A DNA stretch of 64,000 nucleotides from Takakia lepidozioides. Lineage: Eukaryota > Streptophyta > Takakiopsida > Takakiales > Takakiaceae. This document shows, one piece after another, positions 25,855-37,410 of this stretch. The notes beneath the pieces were generated by a model. It did not search any database and was not told where the DNA came from. It saw only the letters and a program-made list of their open reading frames with translations. A program made the position numbers and the translations under genes. The stretch is taken from assembly GCA_030704615.1 (NCBI GenBank), contig CM060732.1, forward strand, positions 66,135,053 to 66,199,052, written 5' to 3'. The stretch's first letter is position 1. Each line of letters opens with the position of its first letter.

Positions 25855-26043
25855 ATCAGCTCCCTCGAGTGCATTCCGAAATGCAGAATGCTCCGGCCAT
25901 TACATTTTTTTCAAAAAAAATTGGCATTTCTTTACGCAGAATAATGCCCTCCACGCAGGCACCGGCAGCAAGTGTTTAAGTTCCAAGAAAAGACTTGTTC
26001 TCTGGTGGAGTCTACGTATAACGTGTACAACTTAACCTGGCAT

Positions 26044-28851
26044 TTAGTGACAGGAACCCACCTCAGAAGAAGACGAAGCAACAAGTGATGAGTCTACATG
26101 GTCCAACAGCAGCAGCACTTTCTGCAGCACTATTCGCTGCTCCTCCACTTTGATCCCAAGCACCTCCACCTGTAAATTTGAATTTAGTCAGTGTTCATAA
26201 GCTATATACTTCCTGCCTGTGTTGTGTGTTTGTGTTTCTCACTATCTATAATCACCATGATACTTTCTGGGACAAAACCTGGGCTCTCTGGATGTGGTCA
26301 TTCAGTCCCATGGCATTTTGGGGTTTTCTTCTGTCTCTCTTTCTGCCCTGTTTTACTGCAACTGCCTTCAAACATATTAACCAACCCTATTGGTCAACCA
26401 GGACACAGGTGTGGCCCAGTCCTGAAACCAGGACAAATTGGATCTAGGGTTGTGACTGCATAATGAAATCCATCACAAATTTCTCGTTACTTGTCTGTTG
26501 GATTAAATGATTTTCTTAGGAATGTCCAGTGCTCACATTTGTAAGTTAGTATGTGCAGTTTCAGAGCCACAGCTAAGCATAGTTGTCACCATAGTGCTTC
26601 TACAATACCAGTTTACTTCAAAAGGTGACGACAGCTAACTGATGTTCTCATGCACGGCTTCCATTAGTAGACTGAGCCTCTTTCATGCTGTGACGACTTG
26701 GTACAAGCTCATAGCAAAAACTTGACTGTTAGAAAGATTATTGGCTGATGAGAACAACCTCATACTCAGACTTTTGAAGATTGCAGATGAGCACTGTTTC
26801 GCGTTGCACCACCTCGGGAGACGGCTTTGCCATTCTATTTAACCACTTAAAACCTGCACACCTGTTTGTGCCACATGCGTTATGGATAATGGCCATCCCA
26901 CTTACAGGAGATTTTACTGGGAGATAGAGTCTTGAACTTGACAGCATCTACCATATGATCCTTGGTGTGTTTCTCTCAAGAATAGACAAAGAGGGGCTGA
27001 AAGCATCCAGCTACAAAAGCATTCATGTGGGTGAATGGACACATATGAAGCATATGCACTCCAGGTGTACAATGCCTCCCAAATTAGTAACCATACCTGC
27101 CACAATCACTTCCAATTCTGCTCACTTCCTTTCAGGGTGTATGTTTGCAGGAGAAAGAGAGAACAATACTGATTGCATCGGATGGGGTTTCTGTCACCTG
27201 CAGCAGCTTGTTTGCTGACATGTAGGAGACAAAGGAGTTGCACCGTTGCCAGATGGCACCTGGGACACACAATGCCAGTTTTTCTCAAAATCCTGCCACT
27301 ATGGAGATGAACATGACTGTGGAATGGGAGACATTAGTCAGTAGAAAAGTGGTCAGACTTGCTAAGATCCCAATGCAGTGGCTAGTATCTCTAACACACC
27401 CAGAGCACACCCCAGTTCACTGGGCAACTTGCTGAAGAATCTATTTAAATTATGAATTGTTCAAAAGCTTAACCCTTACTATTTTAGAACTCAAGCCCCT
27501 AATTTGTAGGACCAAACCATTGCCAAAATCGCATTGATGGACATTGAAAACTTCAAATCGAACACTGGCCAGAGAGGGTGGATAGAAAAACGGACTGGGA
27601 GGTATATTGACTCACTGAGTGCATGCCATGGAGTTGCTGTGCAGCTTTGAGCTCTGCCTGCAACCTTCACACATTAGTACCAACAGGCTTGCATCAAGTT
27701 CCATAAAACCCACCAAGCCCTACTGCTTGGAAATTCCATAGGCCAAATTTTAGCATGCCAGACAGTGCAAACTTGCAGTCAGTCTGTAGGCTGGTGTGCT
27801 CACATTGGAAGTGACACTGAGCAACAACACAGTCCGACCTGAGCATACGAACTTGGCATTTGTAATGCATATGACAGTAAATGGATGGAGAACAAGAGAG
27901 AGAGACCTGGAATTGCAAACTTCCAATTCCTCAAGTTTCTTCTGAAGGTGGCTTGTCTGTTGTAGAGAAGTACTGCGATCAGTTTTAACTGCACCAGCAG
28001 CTGCTTCGCAAATACAATGGAGCACTGTCTGCCGCACCATTGCCCGCACTTGTACCTCATCCAAGTGCTGTCGCACTCCCTCCACCTATCCACCACAAGC
28101 CATGACTGCCTTCTTATTCCCCATTTCATGTACATCCAGAAACCTTATACCAATGACATGGCTTCATCAAGGCACATTCTGCCTGCTTTGGAGAGTTGCA
28201 GCCATACCAATAGAAAGGGGAGGCAAAGAATGCTCCAAACAAGAAGACAAATAACCCCAGTTGATATGATATTTAACTCTTCTTGAGCAAGTCCCTGGGG
28301 GAAAAGTACGTGAAGAATAATGTCTGTTTTCAGCTGACAAGCTCTTTACCCCCCAACCCAACACTCCCAATTCCCTCCTGGCGAAAAATGTGCAGGACAA
28401 TACAAGTTCCTCTAACTATGAGAATGTTTGTGAAATAATCATTGAAGCTCTCCACTGTTTGCCCACACCTTTTGAGCAGGGGACACTAAACCACCTAGTC
28501 CAGATACTTCATCCAGATCGATAAGGTAGTTAGTCATATAATACACAAAGGGAGGGTGAAGTACTAGCAGCCAGGAAATAGGAAGAAAACCTACCACCTT
28601 CTCCAGCTCCATCACGATCTTCTGCTTCCTCAAAACATCCTGTAACTGCACAAACACCTCAAAAACATTGTTGGCAGTTTGATTTAAATACAGCCTTAGT
28701 ATACTGTGCAGAAGTAGATGTTGCATTGAGATGTTGGCCAGGGTAAGACAAGCAAGACCTTCAGGGCAGTCTCAACAGCAAAATGTAGGTCCTGCTCCAG
28801 TTGTGTCTTGTCAGCCATGCACCTTCCCAACTTTTGCTCCAACTCTTCCAT
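26044..28851 (-). CDS. unrecognised multi-exon coiled-coil protein (partial model)
   Basis: A minus-strand series of exons that join in phase and give heptad-like helical sequence. Supported exons, 5' to 3': 28851-28759 (MEELEQKLGRCMADKTQLEQ...), 28645-28598 (LQDVLRKQKIVMELEK), 28085-27907 (VEGVRQHLDEVQVRAMV... HLQKKLEELE), 27838-27724 (tentative), 27657-27616 (AELKAAQQLHGMHS), 26812-26759 (VVQRETVLICNLQKSEYE), 26169-26044 (VEVLGIKVEEQRIVLQKVLL... ending SEVGSCH and stop). Exons between 27.6 and 26.8 kb remain unresolved, and upstream exons may exist (for instance a Ser/Pro-rich piece near 30290-30360). I do not recognise the family. The richness in Leu, Glu, Gln and Lys suggests a structural or adaptor coiled coil. 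It is transcribed away from TRM13, so the two may share a promoter region. Confidence 0.55.
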
Positions 28852-29029
28852 CTGTCAGGGGGGTCATTAGTGATTGCATTCACTCACAGCATATGGATTT
28901 CATTTGGGAGCAAGGATTATTATCTCCAGCTTGAATCCTATTAAAGGAAGCTATGCTAGATGCTTTGTACACCTGACAACCTGACTCCCTTTCTTATGCT
29001 ACTGCTTCAACGTTATGAGGGCCACGTTA

Positions 29030-29830
29030 TCTCTAGAATGTGGCTAAGTTCTTCGTAACAACACTCAAGACTTGCCTGATTCCCTCTGGCTCTATCTCTA
29101 TACTTGAATATGGACCACAAGGCTACGGCAAATAATGTCTTATCAGCATATTCTATACTTGAATATGGCTAACTCCATTCTGGGATTACTTAATCCTGTC
29201 ATGGTGTTGAGATATTGCTTTCTGAGTTACTTGTACATCTCTGTTGGTTAGACAAGGAGAAGGGTATGTCCATGAAGGTTCATACTGAACGAACATGATA
29301 TTTGATGGCGAACTAATCCGTGATATCTTGTGCTAGGCCCTGTAGCAGCAGCATCTGGAGTATGTGTACACCCTTCTACATGATCGGCTCAATGTACATT
29401 GCTCGCTTTGCTGGTCTATGTAGACGATGCCTTGTGTCCGATTCAGACTCCTTAAATATCTTGAAGGACTGCTTACTATGGCAACACAAAGAATGTTGAC
29501 AGTATGAGGAACTTATATGGACTTGCCTACACTCTACTCTGAATCTAGGACTACTTTTGCAAACTTCTAGGTGTGCCCATGCTTGAGTACTTAGTCAAGT
29601 AATCCGTTCCTTTTGGGAATGAGTGCTTGCTGCCATGAGACCACCACCCCCTCCCTTTGGAGCATGGGCTGAAATAGGTACTGCTGAGTTGTGTACGTAC
29701 TGCTGACGGAAATGGCTGAAAGGACCTCCCTTACCTCTCCTCCCTTTGCTAGTATAACCTGCCGTAGAGATGACACTGATAGCAAATGTGAAGGGGTTTA
29801 AGCCTGGGGTTCCACAAGGATAACTAACCT
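29030..29830 (+). mobile_element. copia-like retroelement relic
   Basis: A short frame at 29411-29430 reads LVYVDDAL, the catalytic box of Ty1/copia reverse transcriptases, followed within a few codons by a stop. The surrounding 0.8 kb has a diverged partner at about 59210-59905, in the intron of the receptor kinase, sharing CACTCAAGA-T-GCCTGAT, ATGGACTTG, ATGGGCTGAAATAGGT, CTGAAAGGACCT and GGGTTCCACA. Both are decayed. Confidence 0.55.
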
Positions 29831-31347
29831 GTTGATTTGTTGGTTGGCTGTGATGGATCCAGATGAGGCTACTTCAACTTCTTTTGTTGCAAGTGAGGCT
29901 TTGAGCTCTCAAACCTCAAATGTGTTTGTATGTGTTGATTTTGTATATATACTAATGCTATTTGTGCTCTGAATGGTTTGAAGGATCTATGAGCTTGGAC
30001 CTACATGGAAAGGAGTTACCTTTGAGGAGACACTTGTGCTCTTCCTACTTCTAATGTTGCTTCTCTCTCCAAAGCAAATATCATACCTGCAGTTTGAGGT
30101 GAACAAGCTCAAGTTGTGTGGACTGAGGTACTGAAGTTGTTCCAATCTTAAAGGGCCTCAAGGGACTGCCTTGCTGCTCCACCTGGTGGCCCATAGATAT
30201 TTTCACCTGCATTTTTTAGCATGGCTGAAGCTTTAACACACAGATAGATTGCAACTTCCAAAGGTTGCTTATTACTACTGTAAAGAGGTGAACACCTAGT
30301 ATGACTAGGAATGGATCGGATTGGACTGGTCTTCAGAGCTGGAGATGACGCACCATCCTGATATAGAGGTGTGACCAAGCCCTAGAATGCAATACATTTC
30401 CTTTCCAATCCCCTTGCAACCATCCTTCATCACAAGGTAATTCGGCCAGCTCTCATCATGAGTACCGGAGTTCAGAGCCTTCGGAAACCCTCAAAAGAAA
30501 TAACATGTACGGTTCCATCTCTGGCTCGTATACGCTGCTACTTCACGTCCTTGTCCAGCAGTGGGACTAGGGTAGAGAGAGAAATCCAGAGGGAGCAGTA
30601 TATGAAGGGGGACTTACAGCCTTCGAACTCACATTTGATAACCCGTCATTCAAAAACGTCTGCTTTGAAACACAATCCTCTTTCCCCGGCGGCACACACA
30701 GCTCTTGCATCACTCTCACTCAGGATCATTCTCTCTCTTCTCTCTCTCTCTCTCCACCCTTCTGTCCCTCCCGCTTTCTCAAGGCAGCATAACCTCACCT
30801 CCTTTCTGGCCACAAAACCCTTCTGCATCTCAATCGCCTCCTGTGAATCTATGAGGCAGCTCCCGATTCCTCCTCTCGCTTCCCGCTTCTTTCCCCACAC
30901 TGTAGACCCAATACTGTAGACGAAGACGTGCCTCTCACTCAAATTTGAATACTTTGGACCCAACCGTTGATACAGGCACGTCTGTCGACGTCAATAGCAG
31001 ATGAACTGTGGTGCATCCATCACCAGTGCACTCTGAGGTTTAGGGTTTTTGGGGGGAGGGTGCAGACAGTGCAAATCTCGCGGAGAGTATTTTGGGCGAG
31101 TGCATAAAGCAACAGATCTTCGTTTCTTCTGATGCTAGACCTGTTTTATATTTCAATTCTGGTGCAAATTTCTCATGTAGTTGATTACGGCGTGGGTTTG
31201 TGGAGAGACGGAGAATATGGAGATGATTCCCCAGGAAGAGCTTGATTGTAATCAGAAATGAGAGATTATGGTCATCCGAGTATGCTTGCCGTAGCTTGCT
31301 GGCTCTAGAGTTTATTTCTTGGTTGGAGGACGTAGACGAGAAGAGAT
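29831..31347. other. intergenic / probable divergent promoter region
   Basis: Separates the minus-strand coiled-coil gene from TRM13. A (CT)n tract lies at 30731-30754. A minus-strand piece at about 30290-30360 (acceptor-DGASSPALKTSPIRSIPSHTR-donor) could be an upstream exon of the coiled-coil gene. Nothing else was recognised. Confidence 0.4.
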
Positions 31348-34300
31348 ATGACAGGAAGTGAGAAGGGGGCACATGTGTTGCAGCCGCAACGGTGTCAGTC
31401 ATGGCTGCCCTCCAAACGACGCTTTTGTGCGAGTGGTGCACTTCCTGGCTCGATGTGGGTAACGCCTATTTTGTCTGCTCAGTTCTGTTTGTGTTTTTCT
31501 TGAGTGTTTCACAACGTTCGTCTCGCCTTGCCCGTAATGTTGCTGAATAGGCTCACGGGATTCTTGACTGCAGGTACTGTGGGAATCACAAACCATCGGC
31601 AGCTCAGAGCAGGGTGCCCTGCCCTATTGACCCATCCCAGTTAGTTCCTTCAACTCAATTTTTTCCCTTTCACATTGAAATGCATCACAAGAAATGCGGA
31701 ACTCGCGCAATTAGATCCAACCATGCTTAAGATAATGAACATTTTGTGGACGACACGCTCTCATGTTGGCGGTTGGGAAATTGGAAGAAATTCTTGGGAG
31801 GTATTATTGGGAATTGAACTTTGGCCACACTGTATTCGAATTTGATGTGTGGGTGAGCCCAAGATGTCCCCTTTTTACTGTGTTACATTTGTGAAGAATG
31901 TTAACAATCCTTGATTATATTTGAATATTCTGTACACAGACCAGAGTCCTTCGGGCACCCCACATACCTTGCTGTAGGGTTTCATGGCACATCCTCCATA
32001 TGTTTCTGAGCTCAGGTGGGGGATCTGCAGTAGTCAGCTCCACATTGACCATATGGAGCGAACATGTTCTGCTCTGAGGGAAACACAGTGCTCACCATCA
32101 GCAAAATACTTTACTGAGTGTTCCCTTTGCAGTGCCTGCACTGTTTGCAACAATTAGGAAAAGCTTTCCTGTGACATCTCAAAGTTAATGAGAAGCAAAA
32201 GTTCCTGACTTCTTCCCATATACAAGTTGTTGTTGATTGCAGTTTGGACTATGTGAGTCAGTGATCCAGGGGTGAAAACTCCGTAAGTGGACATTGCAGT
32301 ATGTTTCTCTATTATTTAGCATCTTCACATGTAACCATGTCAAAAATGAGTGCAGTACTGTTTTGCAGGAGGAGGTTGCAGTCCATGTACAGAAATGCCC
32401 TGCAGCCAAACAGCTGCAGTGGTTTGAGCACCAGGCCTACTATTGTAAGGGTATGAATGCAGGTGGTGAGAATGATCATGAGAGAATCTTCATGCCAGGA
32501 TATCGGTCAATTTCTGATTCCACCAATGTGAGCACAACAAATTGCAAGATTGACGACAGAGAGGTGAGAGGCAATTGTTGTAGGACAAAAATGTGAGGCT
32601 GAGTGGGTGAGGTTGAGGGAATTTGCAGAGCAGGGATTTAATAGGATGGTTACTTCACAGTGGTGGGTCTGGGGTTGAATACTTGTTATGTGGGCTGCCT
32701 CAAAAGATTGTCGGGATTCTCTGGGTGTCTCTCCTGTTGTATCTTTTCGAAGCAGGAAGCCAGGTGGGCATTACTTTCTAACTAAGCCAGTTATTGCACC
32801 TATGTATGATCAGCACATTATTAGCCCTCGCAATATGCAATCCCTCAACGTTGTTCAAATGCACAGGAAACTCACATCAAAATTCCTGCACTTTTAAATA
32901 GAGGGGAAAAAGCTCCACTGAAATCCAGAGTCTTGTGCACTGGGCTGACATGGCATCAAGGTCTGAGGGACATGATATTAAAGGGTTTCAACATCTTTAA
33001 ATGACCAGCAGGTTAGCTGCGGGATCAAGCGTGCGGCCGTGAGCGCTATGTCTGGACCCAGTTTTTGGGAATTACTCAGTAAAATAGATAGTGCTTACAG
33101 ACAATCCTGTGGAGAGCATATCGAGGAGACTATCATCCAGCCTATTGCGTGTGGCAAATGGTTGGACGGAGAGAGAGATCGGTATGTTGGTCTCAGTATA
33201 TTTGGCTGTGAGTGGGATTGACTTTGGGTGTGGGTGACCTAGGTTGGTGAGTAGGGCAGGCCCTTTGCATGCATGGATTTTCCAAATACTGGGCAGACCA
33301 TCTCGGGAAACGAGCCCAATCCATAGTACTATGTCATGAAGGTTATCTCACATGAGGTTCATGCTTTCCAGTGAACGGGTTGCTGCAGGCTTCCCAAGAA
33401 GGTCTAGGTTTTCTGCCATCGAAAAAATGGCTTGACCATCCAGTTCGATAATCTTGTTTTAATGAACATGGACACTGGTTCCCAACCTTGGAGCTGTAGC
33501 TAAGTCTGTAACACAGTTGCTGCAAATATGCCACTAACTAGGAGGTTCAATGCATCTTTGGTCAGCCTAACCTAGAGGGGATTTTCAATAAGAGCTGAGA
33601 ATGTTCTGGTTGAAGTAATTAGCGTAGCTTGGTGGAATTTGCTCTCTATTGTACTACGTTATTCATCTAGCACATTGACAGCTTCGCTTATCACCAGAAA
33701 GTGCTGTGCGATTGCAGAAGACTGCCTTATCAAGAGAAGCATGCAGTGCAGCAAGCGTCCCTACTTGGCAATTTGGAAGCCTTTGGCCTCCTGAAAACCC
33801 CGCAATGCAGTCCACAGAACGGAGATGGAGCTTGTGACAGAAGTGGGCCTCCACATAAAGACAGTCAGTTAGCCTGTGCAGTGCAGCAATGTGCATTTGT
33901 GGAATTAGGAGCTGGGAGAGGCTACTTGTCACACATGCTGTGCGATTGTTATGGTGCTGACAATATAGTGATGGTTGAGCGCCGCTCATACAAGTTTAAG
34001 GTGAGCTACATTCAATACAATGCTCCAGTATTGTTTTTTGGACAGCTCTGCAACAATCATGAGACAGAGGCTGGGCAGCTGGAGCAGATTGGCTAGAAGC
34101 TTCTTTTTGTATTAGATTCCTCATAATTCATGTCTCAAGTGGATAAAATATGACACACAATGGATATCAGTGATCATGTTTGTGGTGACCCAAGAGAGTT
34201 TGTCACTGACAGGCAGACCGAACTTTGCGGCAGTCAAGGGCCATTTCGTTGGAGCGTCTGAGAATAGATAGTAAGTTGAGCAGTTGGATTATCCATGTTT

Positions 34301-36618
34301 TCTATGTGGAAGTGCCATGTGTTTCAAGCTAAGACAACCAAGTTGTAGCCCAGTGGTGATGGGCAGATACCACCTCGTAAGTGGTTGTGGTTTCAATCCA
34401 CCGATTGGTGTCACAAAGGTGTCCACCTTCCTACCGGAAGGCAGTAGCCCTTCGGGGTCAAGAGACACCATAATTTACGTTTCCTTCGGGAGGCGTCATA
34501 TATTATATTATTGTTTCAAGCTAATTACATGATATTTTATTTCTTGGAAATGCCATGCATGGCCCCAGCAGTTTGGAGATAGCTTGTCCAGATGGACAAA
34601 TTCAACCTCTAGACCTTCCCCACAGTAGCTTCTACAATGTTCGCTCATCGTGTAGGTCCTCTTATTTCCAGGTAAATCTAGCCTAGTAACCTCCTGGACT
34701 CTCAGGCAGCTAGACCCAAAAGGTGACTGGCCTTTGAGTGCCAGGTGTCGAAATCATTGGGCCCCTCATGGTTATACTACACAAAGTTCAGCTGTACGGA
34801 GGTTGGTAGTTGTTACGTAGGGCACTGGCCCCTTGTGATTTGTGTGGTTTCATGTACAAATTTACTTATTGCCTTCAAAATCTGGTGCTGCAGTTGAAGA
34901 TCTAAACCTGAAGGAGGTACCAAGTTTACAGGGCTGCCATTTTGTTGCGGTCAGCAAGCATCTTTGTGGACCAGCTACAGGCATAGTGCCCCCTTTTTCC
35001 AGCCTCTCCCTCTTATTTTACCCCTCTCCCCTCTGCCTCTCTTTCTCTGTGTCCATGAAACAGTTGCGCCTGTGGTTCTCCTTTGTTGCTGTACTGTGCC
35101 CCACAGACCGTCTAGGCCTGCCTGGGATGCAAGAACTCTCTTTGCTTCTTTCGTCTCTCTTGTCATTGTATCTTTCTTTCGCAAAGATTTAGCTAGCAGA
35201 TTTCAGCATGAGAAATGGGCAGGTGTCCAAGAGATTCTAACGATGTTCACCTCATGGGTTGCACAGATTGGTTCAGATCTTGCTGATTATAGTTAGATTG
35301 TTATGTTGTGGTGATACAGATTTGGCACTGCGGTGCTGCCTTTATGAACCTCGGAATACATCAGGCAACAGCTCCAACCCATTAAGCAGAGAAGGTGGAA
35401 GAGAAGGACCACAGAGATCAGTTTCCTCACCACAGGAGCCAGTGCTAGATGGGCTGGGTATCGCCACATGTTGTCATCATTTGTGTCAATGGAAGTCATA
35501 TGTCAGTAAGTCCCACGAGCTTTGCCTGCAAATGCAAGTATGCTTCTTTCCTTCTTTGAGGATGGAGTGGTTCAGAAAGGAAGAACGATGCATGGTTTTA
35601 GTGGTTCCTCTGCCCATGATGTCTATAAGAAGCTTCACTGCCTAAACTCTCATTTGAGTATGACAACCATACCAACTTCATCTGCCTGCATTTCTGGTAG
35701 TAAATTGGACTTGTACCAGGTATGTTGTGCTTTATGGTGTGCAATATTGTAGCTAATATTTATGGATGTGCTTACAGATATGGATATAAGAGATTCTTGA
35801 ATGTATATTTGGAATTCATGTGAGCTGTCTATATTACTTGCCCATCGAAAGTTGCATAGATGCTTTGTCGCCGGCTTGTTCCCAGAAGAGGGGATGCCCC
35901 TAAGATTTGTGTTTGGGATCCACCTCTTGCCGAAGAAAATATCTTGTCTCATAAGCCATGTTTTGGCTATCATGGACTTGCTAGGTAAGGTAGTTTTATG
36001 TGCATGTTGAGGGTGCAGATAAACCTTTCTTCCACAATTTGGGTTTCTCTGTTGAAGAGTTTCAAGCCATCACATGGTTAACCAGTTGGGCCCTCTCTGG
36101 GCCTGGGGAACATGGGGCGCCTAATTCGGAGGCCCTGCTGGTGGCTGATCAGCCACCCAGTTGTCTCCCGTAAGTGATTGAGCTCTTCGTTGTCGACATT
36201 GTTGCTGTTAGAAATGTAATTTAGTCAATCTTTACTCCAAAATGCTTGATTCTTTCTTTCCAATTTTTTGTCTTAGTGATGACAGTCTGCTCAGGAATGA
36301 GTCCTGGCCCTGATGGTGTATCATCATCTCTTGACTTGCAGGCAGACTTCAGGTGGGAAATCCCAGGAAGGCATCCCTTCAAAGGCGAAGTTATCAGAGG
36401 CCATGAACTCTGTAGATGCAACAGAGAGAGCTGCTTTGGGAAGGAGATGCAAACAGTTGATAGACATGGGCAGGCTGTTATGGCTTAGGGAGCGAGGCAT
36501 GCAAGCGAAGCTTGTGAACTATGTGGCAGCTGGTGTTTCACCAGAGAACAAATTGCTCTTAGCAAGATGGGCCTCATCAAGGGGCATATTTCACCAACCT
36601 TCAGAAGCAAATCAGTAA
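31348..36618 (+). CDS. TRM13: tRNA 2'-O-methyltransferase TRM13 homologue
   Basis: Methylates the ribose 2'-O of residue 4 in the tRNA acceptor stem. Ten exons in phase: 31348-31454, 31574-31639, 32356-32527, 33012-33181, 33718-34000, 34213-34270, 34894-34980, 35320-35505, 36019-36169, 36342-36618, giving 518 residues. The N terminus has the Cys-rich zinc motif (RCQSWLPSKRRFCA, then YCGNH), next the CHHC finger (VPCPIDPSH, then HVQKCP), followed by LPYQEKHAVQQASLLGNLEAFG, the SAM-binding VELGAGRGYLSHML, VMVERRSYK, ADRTLRQ, IEDLNLKEV, SKHLCGPATDLALRCC and ATCCHHLCQWK. It ends with the conserved CKQLIDMGRLLWLRERG tail. Intron 7 uses a GC donor (ACAG-GCATAG at 34981), the only choice giving T-D-L-A-L. 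Intron 6 holds an intact SINE. A low-complexity insert around NTSGNSSNPLSREGGREG makes it longer than many relatives. Confidence 0.92.
34333..34511 (+). mobile_element. intact tRNA-derived SINE (family A) in TRM13 intron 6
   Basis: A 179-bp element flanked by a perfect 13-bp target duplication, TGTTTCAAGCTAA, at 34320-34332 and 34512-34524. The head carries pol III promoter boxes: A box TAGCCCAGTGG (34346-34356) and B box GGTTTCAATCC (34389-34399), 32 bases apart. The tail is AT-rich (CATATATTATATTATTG). Lies in the same orientation as TRM13 inside its sixth intron. Confidence 0.9.
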
Positions 36619-36857
36619 TGGAAATTTGTTAGTGGGCGCTTGACCACTCTCACAATTGACAGAATACTGAACAGTTCCTCAATTTTTCTATGAATCCATG
36701 GCAAGTTTGGGCCTCAGGGGGAGACTTGCTAATGGGCGCTGGGTCTTCAGAGCATAGAGTTTTCTCAAGGATTAAATTAATAAACCATCAGTGATCTGAA
36801 GCTTGATAGAAAACCATCTTAATCAAAGGCCTTCTCCCCCTTCTAGTTAGTAAAACA

Positions 36858-36930
36858 AAGTCAGTAGCTCAGTTGGATAGTGCACTGAGTGCCACCCAGA
36901 TGATTCTGGGGTCCAATCCTGCTACATTGT
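36858..36930 (+). mobile_element. tRNA-like SINE head (family B)
   Basis: Contains a near-perfect A box (TAGCTCAGTTGG) and a degenerate B box (GGTCCAATCCTG) after GCCACCCAGATGATTCTGG. The same wording occurs reverse-complemented at about 61384-61460. It cannot be folded as a full tRNA by eye, so a SINE head is preferred to a tRNA gene. Confidence 0.6.
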
Positions 36931-36933
36931 TGG

Positions 36934-37300
36934 GTGTGCTTTATCTTTCAATTTGCCAAAATTGCTGCTCCTTTAACCAGATTGTTGTCCAAAGATGGGC
37001 GCTTTGCATGGGGTAAGGCTGAGAACTCTGCTTTTGAAAAGTTAAAAATTGCCTTGACCTCTGCTCCTGTACTGGTCTACCCTGATTTTAGCAAATCATT
37101 CCTTTTGCAAACTGATGCAAGCAATCTTGCAATCTCTGCTGTTCTTAGCCAAGTTCACGATGGCCTTGAACCTGCTGTAGCCTATGCTTCTTGCCGATTA
37201 GATAAACATGAACGCAATTATTCGATTACAGACAAGGAAGGACTGGCTGTTGTGTTTGGTGTCAAATACTTTCGCCAGTACTTGCATGGTTGTTTGGGCA
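36934..37300 (+). mobile_element. Ty3/gypsy RNase H fragment
   Basis: An open frame keeps the RT-connection and RNase H part of a plant gypsy polyprotein: IAAPLTRLLSKDGRFAWG, ALTSAPVLVYPDFSK, LQTDASNLAISAVLSQ, AYASCRLDKHERNYS, and DKEGLAVVFGVKYFRQYLHG. After about 37300 the frame runs into an unrelated dispersed repeat. No LTR, RT core or integrase is attached; a relic close to the 3' end of TRM13. Confidence 0.85.
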
Positions 37301-37410
37301 GTGTCCCATCAGCAAGCCTTCACGGCGAGGTTACTGTGAAAGAGGTTATTTTCTCCTCTCACTAAAATTACGGGGCCTGATTTGTGAGCTATCGCTCCTA
37401 GGTGTCTCCC
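37301..37410 (+). repeat. dispersed repeat, copy 1 (partner at 56594-56704)
   Basis: Shares GTGTCCCA, AGCCTTCAC-GCGAGG, GTGAAAGAGGTTATTTTC, GGGGCCTGATTTGTGAGCT and TCGCTCC with the reverse complement of 56594-56704. The repeat follows directly on the gypsy fragment and is followed by an A-rich run. Its class is unknown. Confidence 0.75.

Noticed and set aside
30458-30963. Overlapping 153- and 105-codon frames on opposite strands
   Set aside because: They result from a CT-rich region with few stops; no domain on either strand.
36860-36930. Possible functional tRNA gene (TAGCTCAGTTGG A box)
   Set aside because: The B box is degenerate, I could not pair an acceptor stem or anticodon arm, and a related sequence occurs at 61.4 kb, so a SINE head fits better.
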